Notes: generated by a model from the letters alone, not told the origin. Shown: positions 17,815-26,210, counted from the stretch's first letter. The stretch is 31,235 nucleotides of DNA from a virus (IMGVR_UViG_3300031841_000191:1-31235); one strand, 5' to 3'. Numbers and translations are program-made.

Positions 17815-20763
17815 ATGACAATTAACATAGCAGACAATTCACCGCGTATTTCTTACACAGTAGCGCAAGGCGTAACGCAAACAAGCTTTGCAGTACCATT
17901 CGAGTTTTTTGATAATGCAGATCTTAACGTATACATAGATGGGACACTCAAAACAATTACTACTCACTACACTGTTTCGGGTGGTGATGGTTCTACTGGT
18001 ACTGTTTCTATGTCTGTCACAGGTGGCACTGGTGGGTCTACTGTTGTTATTACCCGTGATATTGAATTAGAGAGAACGACGGATTTCCCAGTATCAGGCG
18101 CATTTAATATTGTAGCTTTGAATACAGAATTAGATAGATTAGTTGCTATTGCTGCTGACTTAGATGATAGAGCATCAAGAGCATTACAACTTACTGATTT
18201 TGATGCTGCGGTGTCACTCGTCCTCCCCGAAGTTGACACTCGTAAAGGAAAGACGCTCGCTTTCAACGCATCAACTGGCGCAGTAGAAGCAGGACCAAGT
18301 ATCTCTGACGTACAAACTGTTTCTGCTGCGTCTACTGATATAGCATTACTTGCTGATATACAAGATGGTACTACGGCGACTAACGCAATTACTACTGTAG
18401 CTTCTAATGATTCTAACATAACTACTGTTGCAGGAATATCTTCAAACGTAACTACTGTTGCAGGAATTAGTTCTGATGTTACAGCTGTTGCAGCTGATGC
18501 TACTGACATTGGAACTGTGGCAACTAATATAGCTAGCGTTAATACTGTTGCCTCAAACATTACAGATGTTGTTGCTGTTGCTAATGATTTAAACGAAGCG
18601 GTGTCAGAAGTAGAGACTGTAGCTAATGATCTTAATGAAGCTGTGTCTGAAATAGATACAGTTGCTACAAATATTACAAACGTAAATACTGTTGGCGCAG
18701 CGATAACTAATGTAAATACAGTAGCGACAGGAATATCTAATGTTAATACAGTAGCAGGTATTTCTTCTAACGTTACTACTGTTGCAGGAATAAGTAGTAA
18801 TGTAACTACTGTAGCAGGTATATCAAGTGATGTTACCGCAGTAGCAGGTGACGCAACAGATATAGGAACTGTTGCAACTAATATTTCTAATGTAAATGCA
18901 GTTGGTGGCAATATATCTAATGTTAATTCTGTAGCGAGTAATGCTACTAATATTAATGCCGTTGCTGCGGATGCTACTGATATAGGCACTGTTGCGACAG
19001 ATATTGCAAATGTAAACACTGTTGCAGGTATTTCATCAAATGTAACAACAGTCTCAGGTATAAGCTCTAATGTAACAACAGTCGCAGGTATTAGCGCAAA
19101 TGTAACAACGGTTGCAGGTGATACAACAAACATTGGTACGATTGCTACTAACCTAAATGGTACTGACACTATTGGTACGGTAGCAGGGTCAATAACCAAT
19201 GTTAATAATGTGGGCGGTTCTATTACAAATGTAAATACTGTGGCGTCTAATCTTTCTAGCGTAAATAGTTTTGCAGCTACCTATCGTATTGGATCTTCTG
19301 ATCCAACAACTAGCCTTGATGAGGGTGATTTATTTTACAATACAACAAGCAACGTACTTAAAGTATACAACGGCTCCGCTTGGGAAGCAGGTGTAACGGC
19401 AGGTTCTGGGTTCTTAGCTCTAACTGGTGGTACACTTACTGGCGATGTAATCTTTGGTGACAACGACAAAGCCATCTTTGGCGCAGGGTCTGACCTACAG
19501 ATTTACCATGATGGGTCTAATAGTTATATCAGTGACCAAGGTACAGGCAATCTTCGTGTTTTAGCTACCAACTTTAATGTAAAAGATGCAACTGGAACAA
19601 GGGATTTGTTCTATGCGCAAGATGGCGGTTTAACAAAGATTTATTATAATGGCCTTGACCGTATAGAAACCACCTCCACAGGTATTGACGTAACTGGCAC
19701 TCTTACGTCTTCTGATAGTTTAGTCGTTGGAGCTTCGTCAACTGTTACTGTTTTTGAGGCAACTGGCTCAAAGAATGACCAATGGGCAGGGAAGTTTACT
19801 AATACAAACAGTGGCGGCTTTGGAGTTTTAGCTATTACGGCAGGGTCTACCGCAAACGAAAAAGCATTTGAGGTTCGCAAGAACACGTCTGACACTGCAA
19901 TGCTCATAGATGGTCTTGGCAATGTTGGCATTGGGACGACAGCCCCACATGATGACGGAGCAAACTTTAGTACGCTTACGCTTAATGGTGCAAAAGGTGG
20001 TAGCATAGTTTTCTCAGATGATGATGTTAATCAACATCAAATTTTTACAACAGATGATGCTTCTCTTAGATTTGCTCGTGGCTCAGCTTTAAGCAGTGAA
20101 TCTATGCGCATCGACAGCAGCGGTAACTTGCTGGTGGGTGTCTCTAGCAGTTCCGCTAATATGGCAGGTGTTGAGATTGCTAGTAATGGGCAGCTATACG
20201 CCTCAACATCAAGTTCATCTGGTCACTTCTTTAATAGGCAATCCACAGATGGCGACATTGTATCGTTCCGCAAAGACGGCTCCACTGTGGGGAGTATTGG
20301 TATTGAGTCCACTGGTTTTGTTTTAGATGGAGAAGGAAGCCATGCAGGACTTAAAATGTTTGCATCAGCCATTGGCTCAAGACAAAACGGTAGTGATGTA
20401 GATGCTACTATTGATTTAGGTTTTTCGGGAGGACGCTTTAAAGACCTCTACCTCGGTGGCGGTGTTGTAGACACAACAACTACAGTATCTTACGCATCTT
20501 CTATAGCTCTTACCTATGACAATGGTGCAATACAGACAGTCACTCTCACAGGCAACGTGACGTTTACTGATAGCTTGGCAGATGGTGAAGCTATTGTGCT
20601 TATGCTTAATGCAGGTGCATCGCATACTGTAACTTGGACGGCTGTTAATTATTGGGTTTCATCAGGTGGTAATGCTGCACCAACCTTAACTGCTAAAGAC
20701 ACAATCGTTCTTTGGAAAATTGGATCAGATGTATATGCGGCATACGCAGGATCATTTGCATAA
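17815..20763 (+). CDS. Tail fibre protein with T7-type N-terminus and decapeptide-repeat shaft
   Basis: Residues 1-150 match the T7 tail fibre N-terminal domain that anchors fibres to the tail (ISYTVAQGVTQTSFAVPFEF, later ELDRLVAIAADLDDRASRAL). Residues 195-485 are 28 tandem units of about ten residues, which probably form the trimeric shaft. The rest has GGTLTGDVIF and SESMRIDSSGNLLVG segments typical of phage fibres, and a final beta domain ending KIGSDVYAAYAGSFA. I do not see an intramolecular S74 chaperone motif. It binds host receptors. It has its own candidate promoter. At 982 aa it is longer than T7 gp17 (553 aa). Confidence 0.9.
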   Translation: MTINIADNSPRISYTVAQGVTQTSFAVPFEFFDNADLNVYIDGTLKTITTHYTVSGGDGSTGTVSMSVTGGTGGSTVVITRDIELERTTDFPVSGAFNIVALNTELDRLVAIAADLDDRASRALQLTDFDAAVSLVLPEVDTRKGKTLAFNASTGAVEAGPSISDVQTVSAASTDIALLADIQDGTTATNAITTVASNDSNITTVAGISSNVTTVAGISSDVTAVAADATDIGTVATNIASVNTVASNITDVVAVANDLNEAVSEVETVANDLNEAVSEIDTVATNITNVNTVGAAITNVNTVATGISNVNTVAGISSNVTTVAGISSNVTTVAGISSDVTAVAGDATDIGTVATNISNVNAVGGNISNVNSVASNATNINAVAADATDIGTVATDIANVNTVAGISSNVTTVSGISSNVTTVAGISANVTTVAGDTTNIGTIATNLNGTDTIGTVAGSITNVNNVGGSITNVNTVASNLSSVNSFAATYRIGSSDPTTSLDEGDLFYNTTSNVLKVYNGSAWEAGVTAGSGFLALTGGTLTGDVIFGDNDKAIFGAGSDLQIYHDGSNSYISDQGTGNLRVLATNFNVKDATGTRDLFYAQDGGLTKIYYNGLDRIETTSTGIDVTGTLTSSDSLVVGASSTVTVFEATGSKNDQWAGKFTNTNSGGFGVLAITAGSTANEKAFEVRKNTSDTAMLIDGLGNVGIGTTAPHDDGANFSTLTLNGAKGGSIVFSDDDVNQHQIFTTDDASLRFARGSALSSESMRIDSSGNLLVGVSSSSANMAGVEIASNGQLYASTSSSSGHFFNRQSTDGDIVSFRKDGSTVGSIGIESTGFVLDGEGSHAGLKMFASAIGSRQNGSDVDATIDLGFSGGRFKDLYLGGGVVDTTTTVSYASSIALTYDNGAIQTVTLTGNVTFTDSLADGEAIVLMLNAGASHTVTWTAVNYWVSSGGNAAPTLTAKDTIVLWKIGSDVYAAYAGSFA
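18397..19269 (+). repeat. 28 tandem decapeptide-coding repeats (about 30 bp each) in the fibre gene
   Basis: Residues 195-485 divide into 25 ten-residue units, two 14-residue units (VANDLNEAVSE plus VET or IDT) and one 13-residue unit. The consensus is VA-x-x-I-S-N-V-T/N-T. Examples are VAGISSNVTT (five times, plus variants) and VATNISNVNA. Synonymous codons differ among identical units, so the array is old or under selection against perfect DNA repeats. The regular spacing also creates a long antisense open frame. Confidence 0.9.
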
Positions 20764-20772
20764 GGAGTAAAA

Positions 20773-21105
20773 ATGGCGATTACATACACTTGGACTATAC
20801 CCACAGTTGAGCGTAACTTATCAGATGGTGGTATTACTGTTATTCATTGGCGTTGTACTGGTACAGAAACAGTAGGGTCTGGCGATGATGCTGTAACCTA
20901 CACTGCGTCTAACTATGGCACAACAGGCCACACACCAGATGCTGATGCTGCCGACTTCATTGCATATGACGATGTGACTGAGGCTAACTGCATCGCGTGG
21001 GCGCAAGCTGCGCTAGATCAGGACGCAATTGAAGCAGCTATTGCTGATAACATTGGCGTTCAGAAAACACCAACCACAGGCTCGGGGACACCTTGGGCTG
21101 CATAA
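20773..21105 (+). CDS. Small fibre-associated protein, DUF7936-like
   Basis: This 110-aa protein starts MAITYTWTIPTVERNLSDGG, contains WRCTGTETV and ends TPTTGSGTPW. I recall this layout from a family found next to tail fibres in marine phages (possibly DUF7936). Its function is not known; a fibre tip or attachment role is inferred from position. AAGGAG lies before the ATG, ten bases after the fibre stop. Confidence 0.55.
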   Translation: MAITYTWTIPTVERNLSDGGITVIHWRCTGTETVGSGDDAVTYTASNYGTTGHTPDADAADFIAYDDVTEANCIAWAQAALDQDAIEAAIADNIGVQKTPTTGSGTPWAA

Positions 21106-21125
21106 CTTAACGAAAGGAGATCAAC

Positions 21126-21344
21126 ATGGTTAAAGATAAAAAGACCATAAAGATTGACGATATAGAATACACAGAAGATCAACTAACAGATGAAGCAAAA
21201 GCTTGTATAAATCACATTGGGTCTTTGGATCAAAAGATAGGAAGCACACAGTTTAATCTAACTCAGTTGCAAGTAGGCCGTGAGGCTTTTGTACAAAGAC
21301 TAAAGGCAGAACTAGAGGAAGCTAATAATGGCGAAGCTAGCTAA
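21126..21344 (+). CDS. Small coiled-coil protein, DUF6447-like
   Basis: This 72-aa protein reads TIKIDDIEYTEDQLTDEAKA near the start and continues as a helix with heptad-like pattern ending LKAELEEANNG. I recall the IDDIEYTEDQLTDEAK pattern as DUF6447, common in marine phages. Function is unknown; pairing with adhesins suggests an assembly factor. AAAGGAG precedes the ATG; the 3' end overlaps the next gene by 17 bases. Confidence 0.6.
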   Translation: MVKDKKTIKIDDIEYTEDQLTDEAKACINHIGSLDQKIGSTQFNLTQLQVGREAFVQRLKAELEEANNGEAS

Positions 21345-23250
21345 GTTTCTACAGGCGGTTGCAGGTGCAGCAGGTGGCGCAGGTCTTGATGTAGATGATG
21401 TGTTTAGCACTTTTTTGTATGACGGTACTGGTGCTACACAAACAATTACCAACAACATTGATTTGAGTGGCGAAGGTGGTTTGGTTTGGACTAAACGTAG
21501 GGATTCGTCAGGTGACCATGTTCTTTATGACACTGAAAGAGGTGTTTCTGGAAACGATGCCCTTCGTGCCAATACAAATGGTGCAGCATTTTCTGGGAGT
21601 ATGTCATCATTTAACAACAATGGATTTACATTAGATAGTAACACTGCATCAAATACTTCTGGCGCAGAAATGTTATCTTTTTCATTTAGAAAAGCAGAAA
21701 ATTTTTTTACGATTGTAGAGTGGACAGGAAATGGAAATAGTACCCAGACAATAGCACATGATCTTGGCGCAACACCAGATTTAATTATTACAAAAAACAA
21801 AACCTTTGGAAGCGGAGTTATAAGTTGGTGGACACCAACAAGAAGAAGATTTCAACTAGATCACGAAAATGCAAGCAATGCTGCTGCTACATATGATGAA
21901 GGCTCTGTTACCTCAAGAGACAGCACAAACTTTTACGTTAGTCTGCAAGGTAGTGGCTATAGTGCAGGGCGTAATGGCGATACATTTGTTTCTTATCTTT
22001 TTGCAGGGCATGATGGTGATGGAACTTTTGGTGCAGACTCTGATCAAGATATTGTAAAAATTGGTCAATACACTGGTGACGGAACAACTGACGGTTCAAA
22101 CACTATAAACCTTGGATTTGAGCCTCAACTGCTATTTATAAAAAATATCTCCGACAGCCAAGAGCCACGAATGTTTAATAACATGTCAGGTTTTGGAGTC
22201 GATAAATCTGTAGCTGTTAGATATACTGACACTACAGCAGAAAGTACAATAAATGTTTGCACAACTAGTACTGGATTTGCATTAAAAAACTCTAGTACTG
22301 GAGTTAATGCAAACGGTAACCTATATGCTTATTTTGCAATCAGACGTGGCCCACTCGCAGAGCCTACAAGTGCGACTGATGTGTTTGCTATTGCGACTAG
22401 GGATGGCACAGAGCCTAGCTTTGATAGCAGTTTCCCTGTTGATTTTGCATTAACTAGGACGGTTAATACTGCTGATAATTGGTGGGCAGCATCACGGTTA
22501 AATCAAGGTAATTACCTGCAAACAAACCGTACAAATGCAGAAGCAAGCGCAAGTTCTTTGCAGTTTGATTACATGGATGGATGGAACTCAAACACTGGAG
22601 CAAACTCAAACTTATATGCTTGGATGTGGAAACGTGCACCCTCGTATTTCGATGTGGTTTGTTATGACGGAGATGCAACATCCGCAGGGCAATCAAGAAC
22701 AATATCGCACAATCTTGGTGCAGTTCCAGAAATGATGTGGATTAAATGCCGTAGCTTTGCAGAGAATTGGGCTGTGTATCATTCTGGAATTGGCGCAACA
22801 AAGTATTTAAATTTAAATGGTACTGCGGCAGCCGCAACAAGTGGCAATTGGTGGAGAAATACAGCCCCTACGGACAGTGTATTTACCATAGGTCATCAAG
22901 ACGATGTTAATGCAAACGGTGAAACTCACATAGCCTACCTCTTTGCGACAGTCGCAGGTGTATCTAAGGTAGGAAGCTTTAGCCATACTTTTGGGTCTGC
23001 AACAAATGTAGACTGTGGGTTTTCTAACGGAAGCCGTTTTGTTTTACTTAAACGTACTGACAGCACAGGTAATTGGGAGGTGTATGACACAGAACGTGGG
23101 CTTGTTTCTGGTAATGATAGTCTATTAAGGCTCAATACCACTGATGATCAAAGCGTAGGCCATGATGCTATTGACCCACTCTCTTCTGGTTTTTCTATTC
23201 CATCATCAGGTTTAGATACTGGTAACTACATCTTCTACGCAATCGCATAA
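21328..23250 (+). CDS. Putative second adhesin/tail protein, DUF7483-like repeats
   Basis: This 640-aa protein has a Gly/Ala-rich start (MAKLAKFLQAVAGAAGGAGL) and then repeated beta modules. GLVWTKRRDSSGDHVLYDTE followed by Arg-Gly near residues 50-72 recurs at the C-terminus as LLKRTDSTGNWEVYDTERGL. Intermediate copies have related forms such as PDLIITKNKTFGSG and EMMWIKCRSFAENWAVY. The pattern matches what I recall as DUF7483, found in large tail proteins of marine phages. A receptor-binding or cell-surface role is inferred. The start overlaps the upstream small gene. Confidence 0.65.
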   Translation: MAKLAKFLQAVAGAAGGAGLDVDDVFSTFLYDGTGATQTITNNIDLSGEGGLVWTKRRDSSGDHVLYDTERGVSGNDALRANTNGAAFSGSMSSFNNNGFTLDSNTASNTSGAEMLSFSFRKAENFFTIVEWTGNGNSTQTIAHDLGATPDLIITKNKTFGSGVISWWTPTRRRFQLDHENASNAAATYDEGSVTSRDSTNFYVSLQGSGYSAGRNGDTFVSYLFAGHDGDGTFGADSDQDIVKIGQYTGDGTTDGSNTINLGFEPQLLFIKNISDSQEPRMFNNMSGFGVDKSVAVRYTDTTAESTINVCTTSTGFALKNSSTGVNANGNLYAYFAIRRGPLAEPTSATDVFAIATRDGTEPSFDSSFPVDFALTRTVNTADNWWAASRLNQGNYLQTNRTNAEASASSLQFDYMDGWNSNTGANSNLYAWMWKRAPSYFDVVCYDGDATSAGQSRTISHNLGAVPEMMWIKCRSFAENWAVYHSGIGATKYLNLNGTAAAATSGNWWRNTAPTDSVFTIGHQDDVNANGETHIAYLFATVAGVSKVGSFSHTFGSATNVDCGFSNGSRFVLLKRTDSTGNWEVYDTERGLVSGNDSLLRLNTTDDQSVGHDAIDPLSSGFSIPSSGLDTGNYIFYAIA

Positions 23251-23276
23251 TCAACTGACGAAAGGAGTATCAACTT

Positions 23277-23786
23277 ATGTCAGAATACAGAGAACGAACA
23301 ACAGGTGAAGTTAAAACGCAAGGGCAATGGAGAGCAGACTTTCCAAATATGTCTCTTCCAAAAGTGTGGACTAGCAATGTCTGTGATGCAATGAATATTG
23401 ATCCAGTATTGCCAAGTCCTCCTTCTACAACAACAGCATATCAAACAAGTGTGCGTGATGGTGTAGAACAAGATGCAAACGGCAACTGGGTTGAGAAATA
23501 TGTTGCTAGAGACATGTTTGCTGATACGACTGAGGATGGCGTTACGACTACCAAAGCAGAGCACGAAGCTGCATATCAGGCAACGCTAGATGCAAGAACA
23601 GCCGAAGGTCACAGAGCCACACGTAACAAACTTTTAGCTGATACTGATTGGACGCAAATGAATGACAGTCCGTTGGCTAACGATGTTAAGACACAATGGG
23701 CCACCTATCGGCAAGAGCTAAGAGATATGTCTGATTTAGATGCGTGGCCGAATTTGTCGGATGAAGACTGGCCTGTGTCTCCATGA
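23277..23786 (+). CDS. Tail-fibre assembly chaperone-like protein (Phage_tail_APC type)
   Basis: This 169-aa protein ends with the pattern RATRNKLLADTDWTQMNDSP, then WATYRQELRDMSD and DWP. Arg-Leu-Leu-x-x-Thr-Asp-Trp followed by a Tyr-Arg-Gln-x-Leu-Arg-Asp helix is characteristic of phage tail assembly chaperones, which help fold or trimerise fibres. The N-terminal half (about 80 aa) is not recognised. It follows the two adhesin genes, as expected. The leader (ACGAAAGGAG) resembles that before 21126. The stop overlaps the next ATG. Confidence 0.72.
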   Translation: MSEYRERTTGEVKTQGQWRADFPNMSLPKVWTSNVCDAMNIDPVLPSPPSTTTAYQTSVRDGVEQDANGNWVEKYVARDMFADTTEDGVTTTKAEHEAAYQATLDARTAEGHRATRNKLLADTDWTQMNDSPLANDVKTQWATYRQELRDMSDLDAWPNLSDEDWPVSP

Positions 23787-24016
23787 TGGAAAAAGCTGCT
23801 ATCATAATTGCTATTTCTGTGCAGTTTGGTGGCCTTGTTTGGTATGTCAGCACACTTGATAATAGTGTTGAAGTCAATGCTAGAGAGATAGCTAGACATG
23901 AGATTAGTATAAATAAACTAGAAGATACTGCTCAGTCTCAAGCTTTAATGTCAGCTAGAATAGATGAGAATATAAAAGCTATTCGTGAAACTTTGGAGAA
24001 AATGGCGGCTGAGTAA
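23783..24016 (+). CDS. Small membrane-anchored coiled-coil protein
   Basis: This 77-aa protein has one N-terminal membrane segment (residues about 5-22, AAIIIAISVQFGGLVWYVS) followed by a predicted coiled coil to the end. An N-terminal anchor with an exposed helical domain is compatible with an i-spanin-like protein, a pinholin partner or a lysis regulator. No family is recognised. It starts in the preceding stop (ATGA) and its stop shares a base with the next ATG. Confidence 0.6.
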   Translation: MMEKAAIIIAISVQFGGLVWYVSTLDNSVEVNAREIARHEISINKLEDTAQSQALMSARIDENIKAIRETLEKMAAE

Positions 24017-24492
24017 TGGACCCAGTTTCATGTGTAGCTTTAGCAACAGGTGCGTATAAAACACTCAAGGCTGCGATAAGCACAGGAAAAGATATTCAAG
24101 AAATGACAGGAACTTTGTCTCAATGGGGCAAGGCTTTTTCTGATTTTACTAATCTTGAAGAAAGAGAAAAAAACCCTCCGTTTTGGAAGAAAACATTTAA
24201 AGGTTCTGATGAAGAGACTGCTCTTGAGATCTTTGCTAACAAAAAGAAAATGGAACAAATGCGTGAGGAGATTAAGGATCATATTTCTTGGAACTATGGA
24301 CCTGCTGCTTGGAAGGAAGTCCTTGCAATAGAAGCTCAGATGCGTAGGCGTAGGAAAGAAGAGCTATACAAAAAACAAGAACGTATAGATGCAGCAATTA
24401 ATTTTAGTATTGGTGCAATTATTTTTTTAATTAGTGGCGGCATACTGTTTTTGATATTTTATTTTATTGGTAAATATCAGGGGCGATGGTAG
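24016..24492 (+). CDS. Tail-anchored hypothetical protein in the lysis region
   Basis: The 158 residues have an amphipathic start (MDPVSCVALATGAYKTLKAA), a charged middle with MRRRRKEELYKKQE near 109-122, and one strong membrane segment at about 129-152 (FSIGAIIFLISGGILFLIFY). A C-terminal anchor with a basic cytoplasmic domain is suggested. I recall similar proteins near lysis genes of marine phages, without a known function. It is coupled to both neighbours. Confidence 0.6.
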   Translation: MDPVSCVALATGAYKTLKAAISTGKDIQEMTGTLSQWGKAFSDFTNLEEREKNPPFWKKTFKGSDEETALEIFANKKKMEQMREEIKDHISWNYGPAAWKEVLAIEAQMRRRRKEELYKKQERIDAAINFSIGAIIFLISGGILFLIFYFIGKYQGRW

Positions 24493-24611
24493 TTGAGAGG
24501 AATGGTAGATACACTGTATATGACAAACAAGGTAAGGTTGTTATCATTACAAGAGAAAGTAATATAGCTAAACATTATGAGGATAAGATAAATGGCACAC
24601 ACAATAGTTGA
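24486..24611 (+). CDS. Tiny hypothetical protein (41 aa)
   Basis: The ATG at 24486 lies within the end of the preceding gene, and the frame ends at TGA 24609-24611, overlapping the holin-like gene by 20 bases. It begins MVVERNGRYTVYDKQGKVV and continues IITRESNIAKHYEDK. The beta-hairpin-like pattern of a Tyr-Thr-Val-Tyr-Asp strand, Gly turn and Val-Val-Ile-Ile strand looks like a real small domain. It fills what would otherwise be a 99-base gap in a packed operon. Function is unknown. Confidence 0.5.
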   Translation: MVVERNGRYTVYDKQGKVVIITRESNIAKHYEDKINGTHNS

Positions 24612-24837
24612 TGATTGGAAGATAATACCGAGGCTAATGATGCTAGCTGTAACTGTTCTTACATATCAAGCTGTTCATTGGTACATGGCATTGCCTTCTC
24701 CAAGCTTAGAGCAATCTGGATTAGTGTCCGTTTGCATGGGTGCATTGACAGGATGTTTTGGTATTTGGATGTCAAAAGAATCTGCAACAACAAAGGGAGG
24801 TAGCAATGCTACAATCACTGATAGGTCCGATCACTGA
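24592..24837 (+). CDS. Holin-like protein with two membrane segments
   Basis: The 81 residues have two hydrophobic spans, about 11-33 and 43-60, separated by a short PSPSLEQ loop, and a polar tail with KESATTKGG. This is the layout of small class II holins, which open the inner membrane for the endolysin. The start DDWKIIPRLMMLAVTVLTYQ is a pattern I recall from marine phage holins. It overlaps the next gene by 32 bases, which supplies another holin candidate. Confidence 0.65.
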   Translation: MAHTIVDDWKIIPRLMMLAVTVLTYQAVHWYMALPSPSLEQSGLVSVCMGALTGCFGIWMSKESATTKGGSNATITDRSDH

Positions 24838-25192
24838 GCTAGCAGGTGGTTGGCTCAAAGGTAAAGCAGATGCACAGGCGGCTGCTGCTAATTTAAAGCT
24901 AGTCGAGGCCGAGGCCAAAGCAACCATCATGAAGTCTGCTGCTACGAGCGAGGCTGAGTGGGAGAAACTCATGGCGCAGGGAACGATGAACTCGTGGAAA
25001 GACGAATATCTCGTTCTACTTTTCTCTATCCCACTTATTTTAGTGTTTACCGGTGAATGGGGGCGTAACGTTGTTGCAGAGGGCTTTACAGCGTTGGAAC
25101 AGATGCCTGAGTGGTATCAGTATACATTAGGTGTTATCGTAGCCAGTAGCTTTGCTGTGCGTTCTGCTACTAAGTTTTTTAAAAGGAAGTAA
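24806..25192 (+). CDS. Holin of GTA_holin_3TM type (candidate)
   Basis: The start MLQSLIGPITELAGGWLKGK at 24806 is chosen because GGGAGG lies 5 bases upstream; an earlier in-frame start would lack this. The 128-aa protein has an amphipathic Ala/Glu-rich N-terminal half, a membrane segment at 68-82 (YLVLLFSIPLILVFTGEW) and a second at about 104-118, then a basic FFKRK end. This fits the 3TM holin family known from gene-transfer agents of Alphaproteobacteria. It lies immediately before the endolysin. Confidence 0.65.
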   Translation: MLQSLIGPITELAGGWLKGKADAQAAAANLKLVEAEAKATIMKSAATSEAEWEKLMAQGTMNSWKDEYLVLLFSIPLILVFTGEWGRNVVAEGFTALEQMPEWYQYTLGVIVASSFAVRSATKFFKRK

Positions 25193-25193
25193 A

Positions 25194-25667
25194 ATGGGAT
25201 TTGAATTATCAAAGAGAAGTAACAACAGACTAAACACTGTTGATCCTCGTATGCAGTATGTTGTTCGAGAAGCGATCAAGCTAACCAAGATTGACTTCGG
25301 AGTGATATGCGGCAAACGAACTGAAGCAGAACAGCGCAAACTAGTTGAATCTGGTGCAAGTCAAACAATGAAAAGCAAACACCTTGATGGAATAGCCGTT
25401 GACCTTATGGCTTACGTAGGGTCAAGAGCCAGTTGGGAACTCAATCTATATGATGATATTGCTGACGCAATGGCTAAAGCTGCACGTAAGTTTGACATCG
25501 GTGTATGTTGGGGCGCTGCATGGGCAACACCATCTGATCCATACCCAATGGACATATCCAAATGGGATGGGTCAATGGAAGATGCAATGAACGCATACGT
25601 TGACTTGAGAAGATCACAAGGACGCAGACCATTCATTGATGGACCACACTTCGAATTGATAATCTAA
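25194..25667 (+). CDS. Endolysin: M15-family zinc peptidase
   Basis: This 157-aa protein cleaves peptidoglycan cross-links or stem peptides, as M15 (VanY/L-Ala-D-Glu-type) endolysins do. Zinc ligands are His63 and Asp70 in SKHLDGIAVDL and His152 in GPHFELI; CGKRTEAEQRKLVESG (about 39-54) holds the conserved Arg-Thr and Gln region. There is no signal peptide, so it needs a holin. The start at 25194 is chosen for AAAGGAAG just upstream and because the protein then begins MGFELSKRS. It is the last plus-strand gene, and its stop overlaps a minus-strand stop. Confidence 0.9.
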   Translation: MGFELSKRSNNRLNTVDPRMQYVVREAIKLTKIDFGVICGKRTEAEQRKLVESGASQTMKSKHLDGIAVDLMAYVGSRASWELNLYDDIADAMAKAARKFDIGVCWGAAWATPSDPYPMDISKWDGSMEDAMNAYVDLRRSQGRRPFIDGPHFELII

Positions 25668-25882
25668 GTATTATCTGGATCTGTGCTCATTGAATCTATG
25701 CCACGCTGTATCATGTCTTTGTTCATGGCGTGGCATACATCTAATAGTTCCATGTAAGCTTTGAGAAAGTGCTCCATTTCTTTGTTGCCAATCATCCATC
25801 GATCATGTGGCAAGCCTCTGTGTGCTCTTTCAATAATTTTATTTGCGGTCTTGAAGTAATCAGGTAGTTCCATGTCTCTCAT
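25664..25882 (-). CDS. Hypothetical protein, last gene of the minus-strand block
   Basis: This 72-aa helical protein has the central part KIIERAHRGLPHDRWMIGNK and a C-terminal helix with a Cys. No family is recognised. It may start at 25882 (MRDMEL) or at 25873 (MELPDYF), with GAGAG before the latter. It overlaps the HNH gene upstream by about 20 bases and ends opposite the endolysin stop. Confidence 0.6.
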   Translation of the reverse strand: MRDMELPDYFKTANKIIERAHRGLPHDRWMIGNKEMEHFLKAYMELLDVCHAMNKDMIQRGIDSMSTDPDNT

Positions 25883-26210
25883 TCCAATGTAATATTCTAT
25901 GACAATTGGGACAGAGTGGTATACACTTTGCTGCTTCTTTGTAAGCTCGAGCGTACTGTCCCTTATTTACAAACGTGCTTACTTCAGCTTCTTTTTTTGA
26001 GTCACCTCTATGGTGGAAGTCAATCAAAGCAGGATGCTGTATACCACAATGTTGACAACTAAGTGAAGCTTTAAATGCTAACCAAGCATCATGTCGCTTT
26101 CTTTTATTTTTTTTATTTGCTTCAATAACTTTTTCTCTATTGCGTCGATACCATTTACGTCCGTACTGACGTTGGTATTCTTTTCTTTTTTCTAAATCTT
26201 TAAGTGGCAT
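25860..26210 (-). CDS. HNH endonuclease (small)
   Basis: The 116 residues begin with a basic helix (EYQRQYGRKWYRRNREKVIE), typical of phage HNH proteins. The HNH core has zinc Cys52-x-x-Cys55 (SCQHCG), the histidines 66-67 in IDFHHRG, and CPNCHRILHW near 100-109 with the second Cys pair. HNH enzymes nick or cut double-stranded DNA. It may be a homing-like free-standing nuclease or help packaging; neither is shown. It overlaps both neighbours in the same strand. Confidence 0.8.
   Translation of the reverse strand: MPLKDLEKRKEYQRQYGRKWYRRNREKVIEANKKNKRKRHDAWLAFKASLSCQHCGIQHPALIDFHHRGDSKKEAEVSTFVNKGQYARAYKEAAKCIPLCPNCHRILHWNERHGTT

Noticed and set aside
17967-19199. 410-aa open frame on the minus strand, opposite the fibre repeats
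   Set aside because: It is produced by the 30-bp periodicity and low codon variety of the repeats on the plus strand; its product is a Val/Ala/Thr/Ile-rich low-complexity chain without a domain or start signal.
24758-24805. N-terminal extension of the 3TM holin-like protein
   Set aside because: The 16 extra residues start at a non-ATG codon without a ribosome binding site, while GGGAGG stands right before the ATG at 24806.
25152-25193. N-terminal extension of the endolysin that could look like a signal peptide (MLCVLLLSFLKGSK)
   Set aside because: It overlaps the holin-like gene, starts with a non-ATG codon, and a proper ribosome binding site precedes the ATG at 25194. A signal-arrest type endolysin is therefore not supported.
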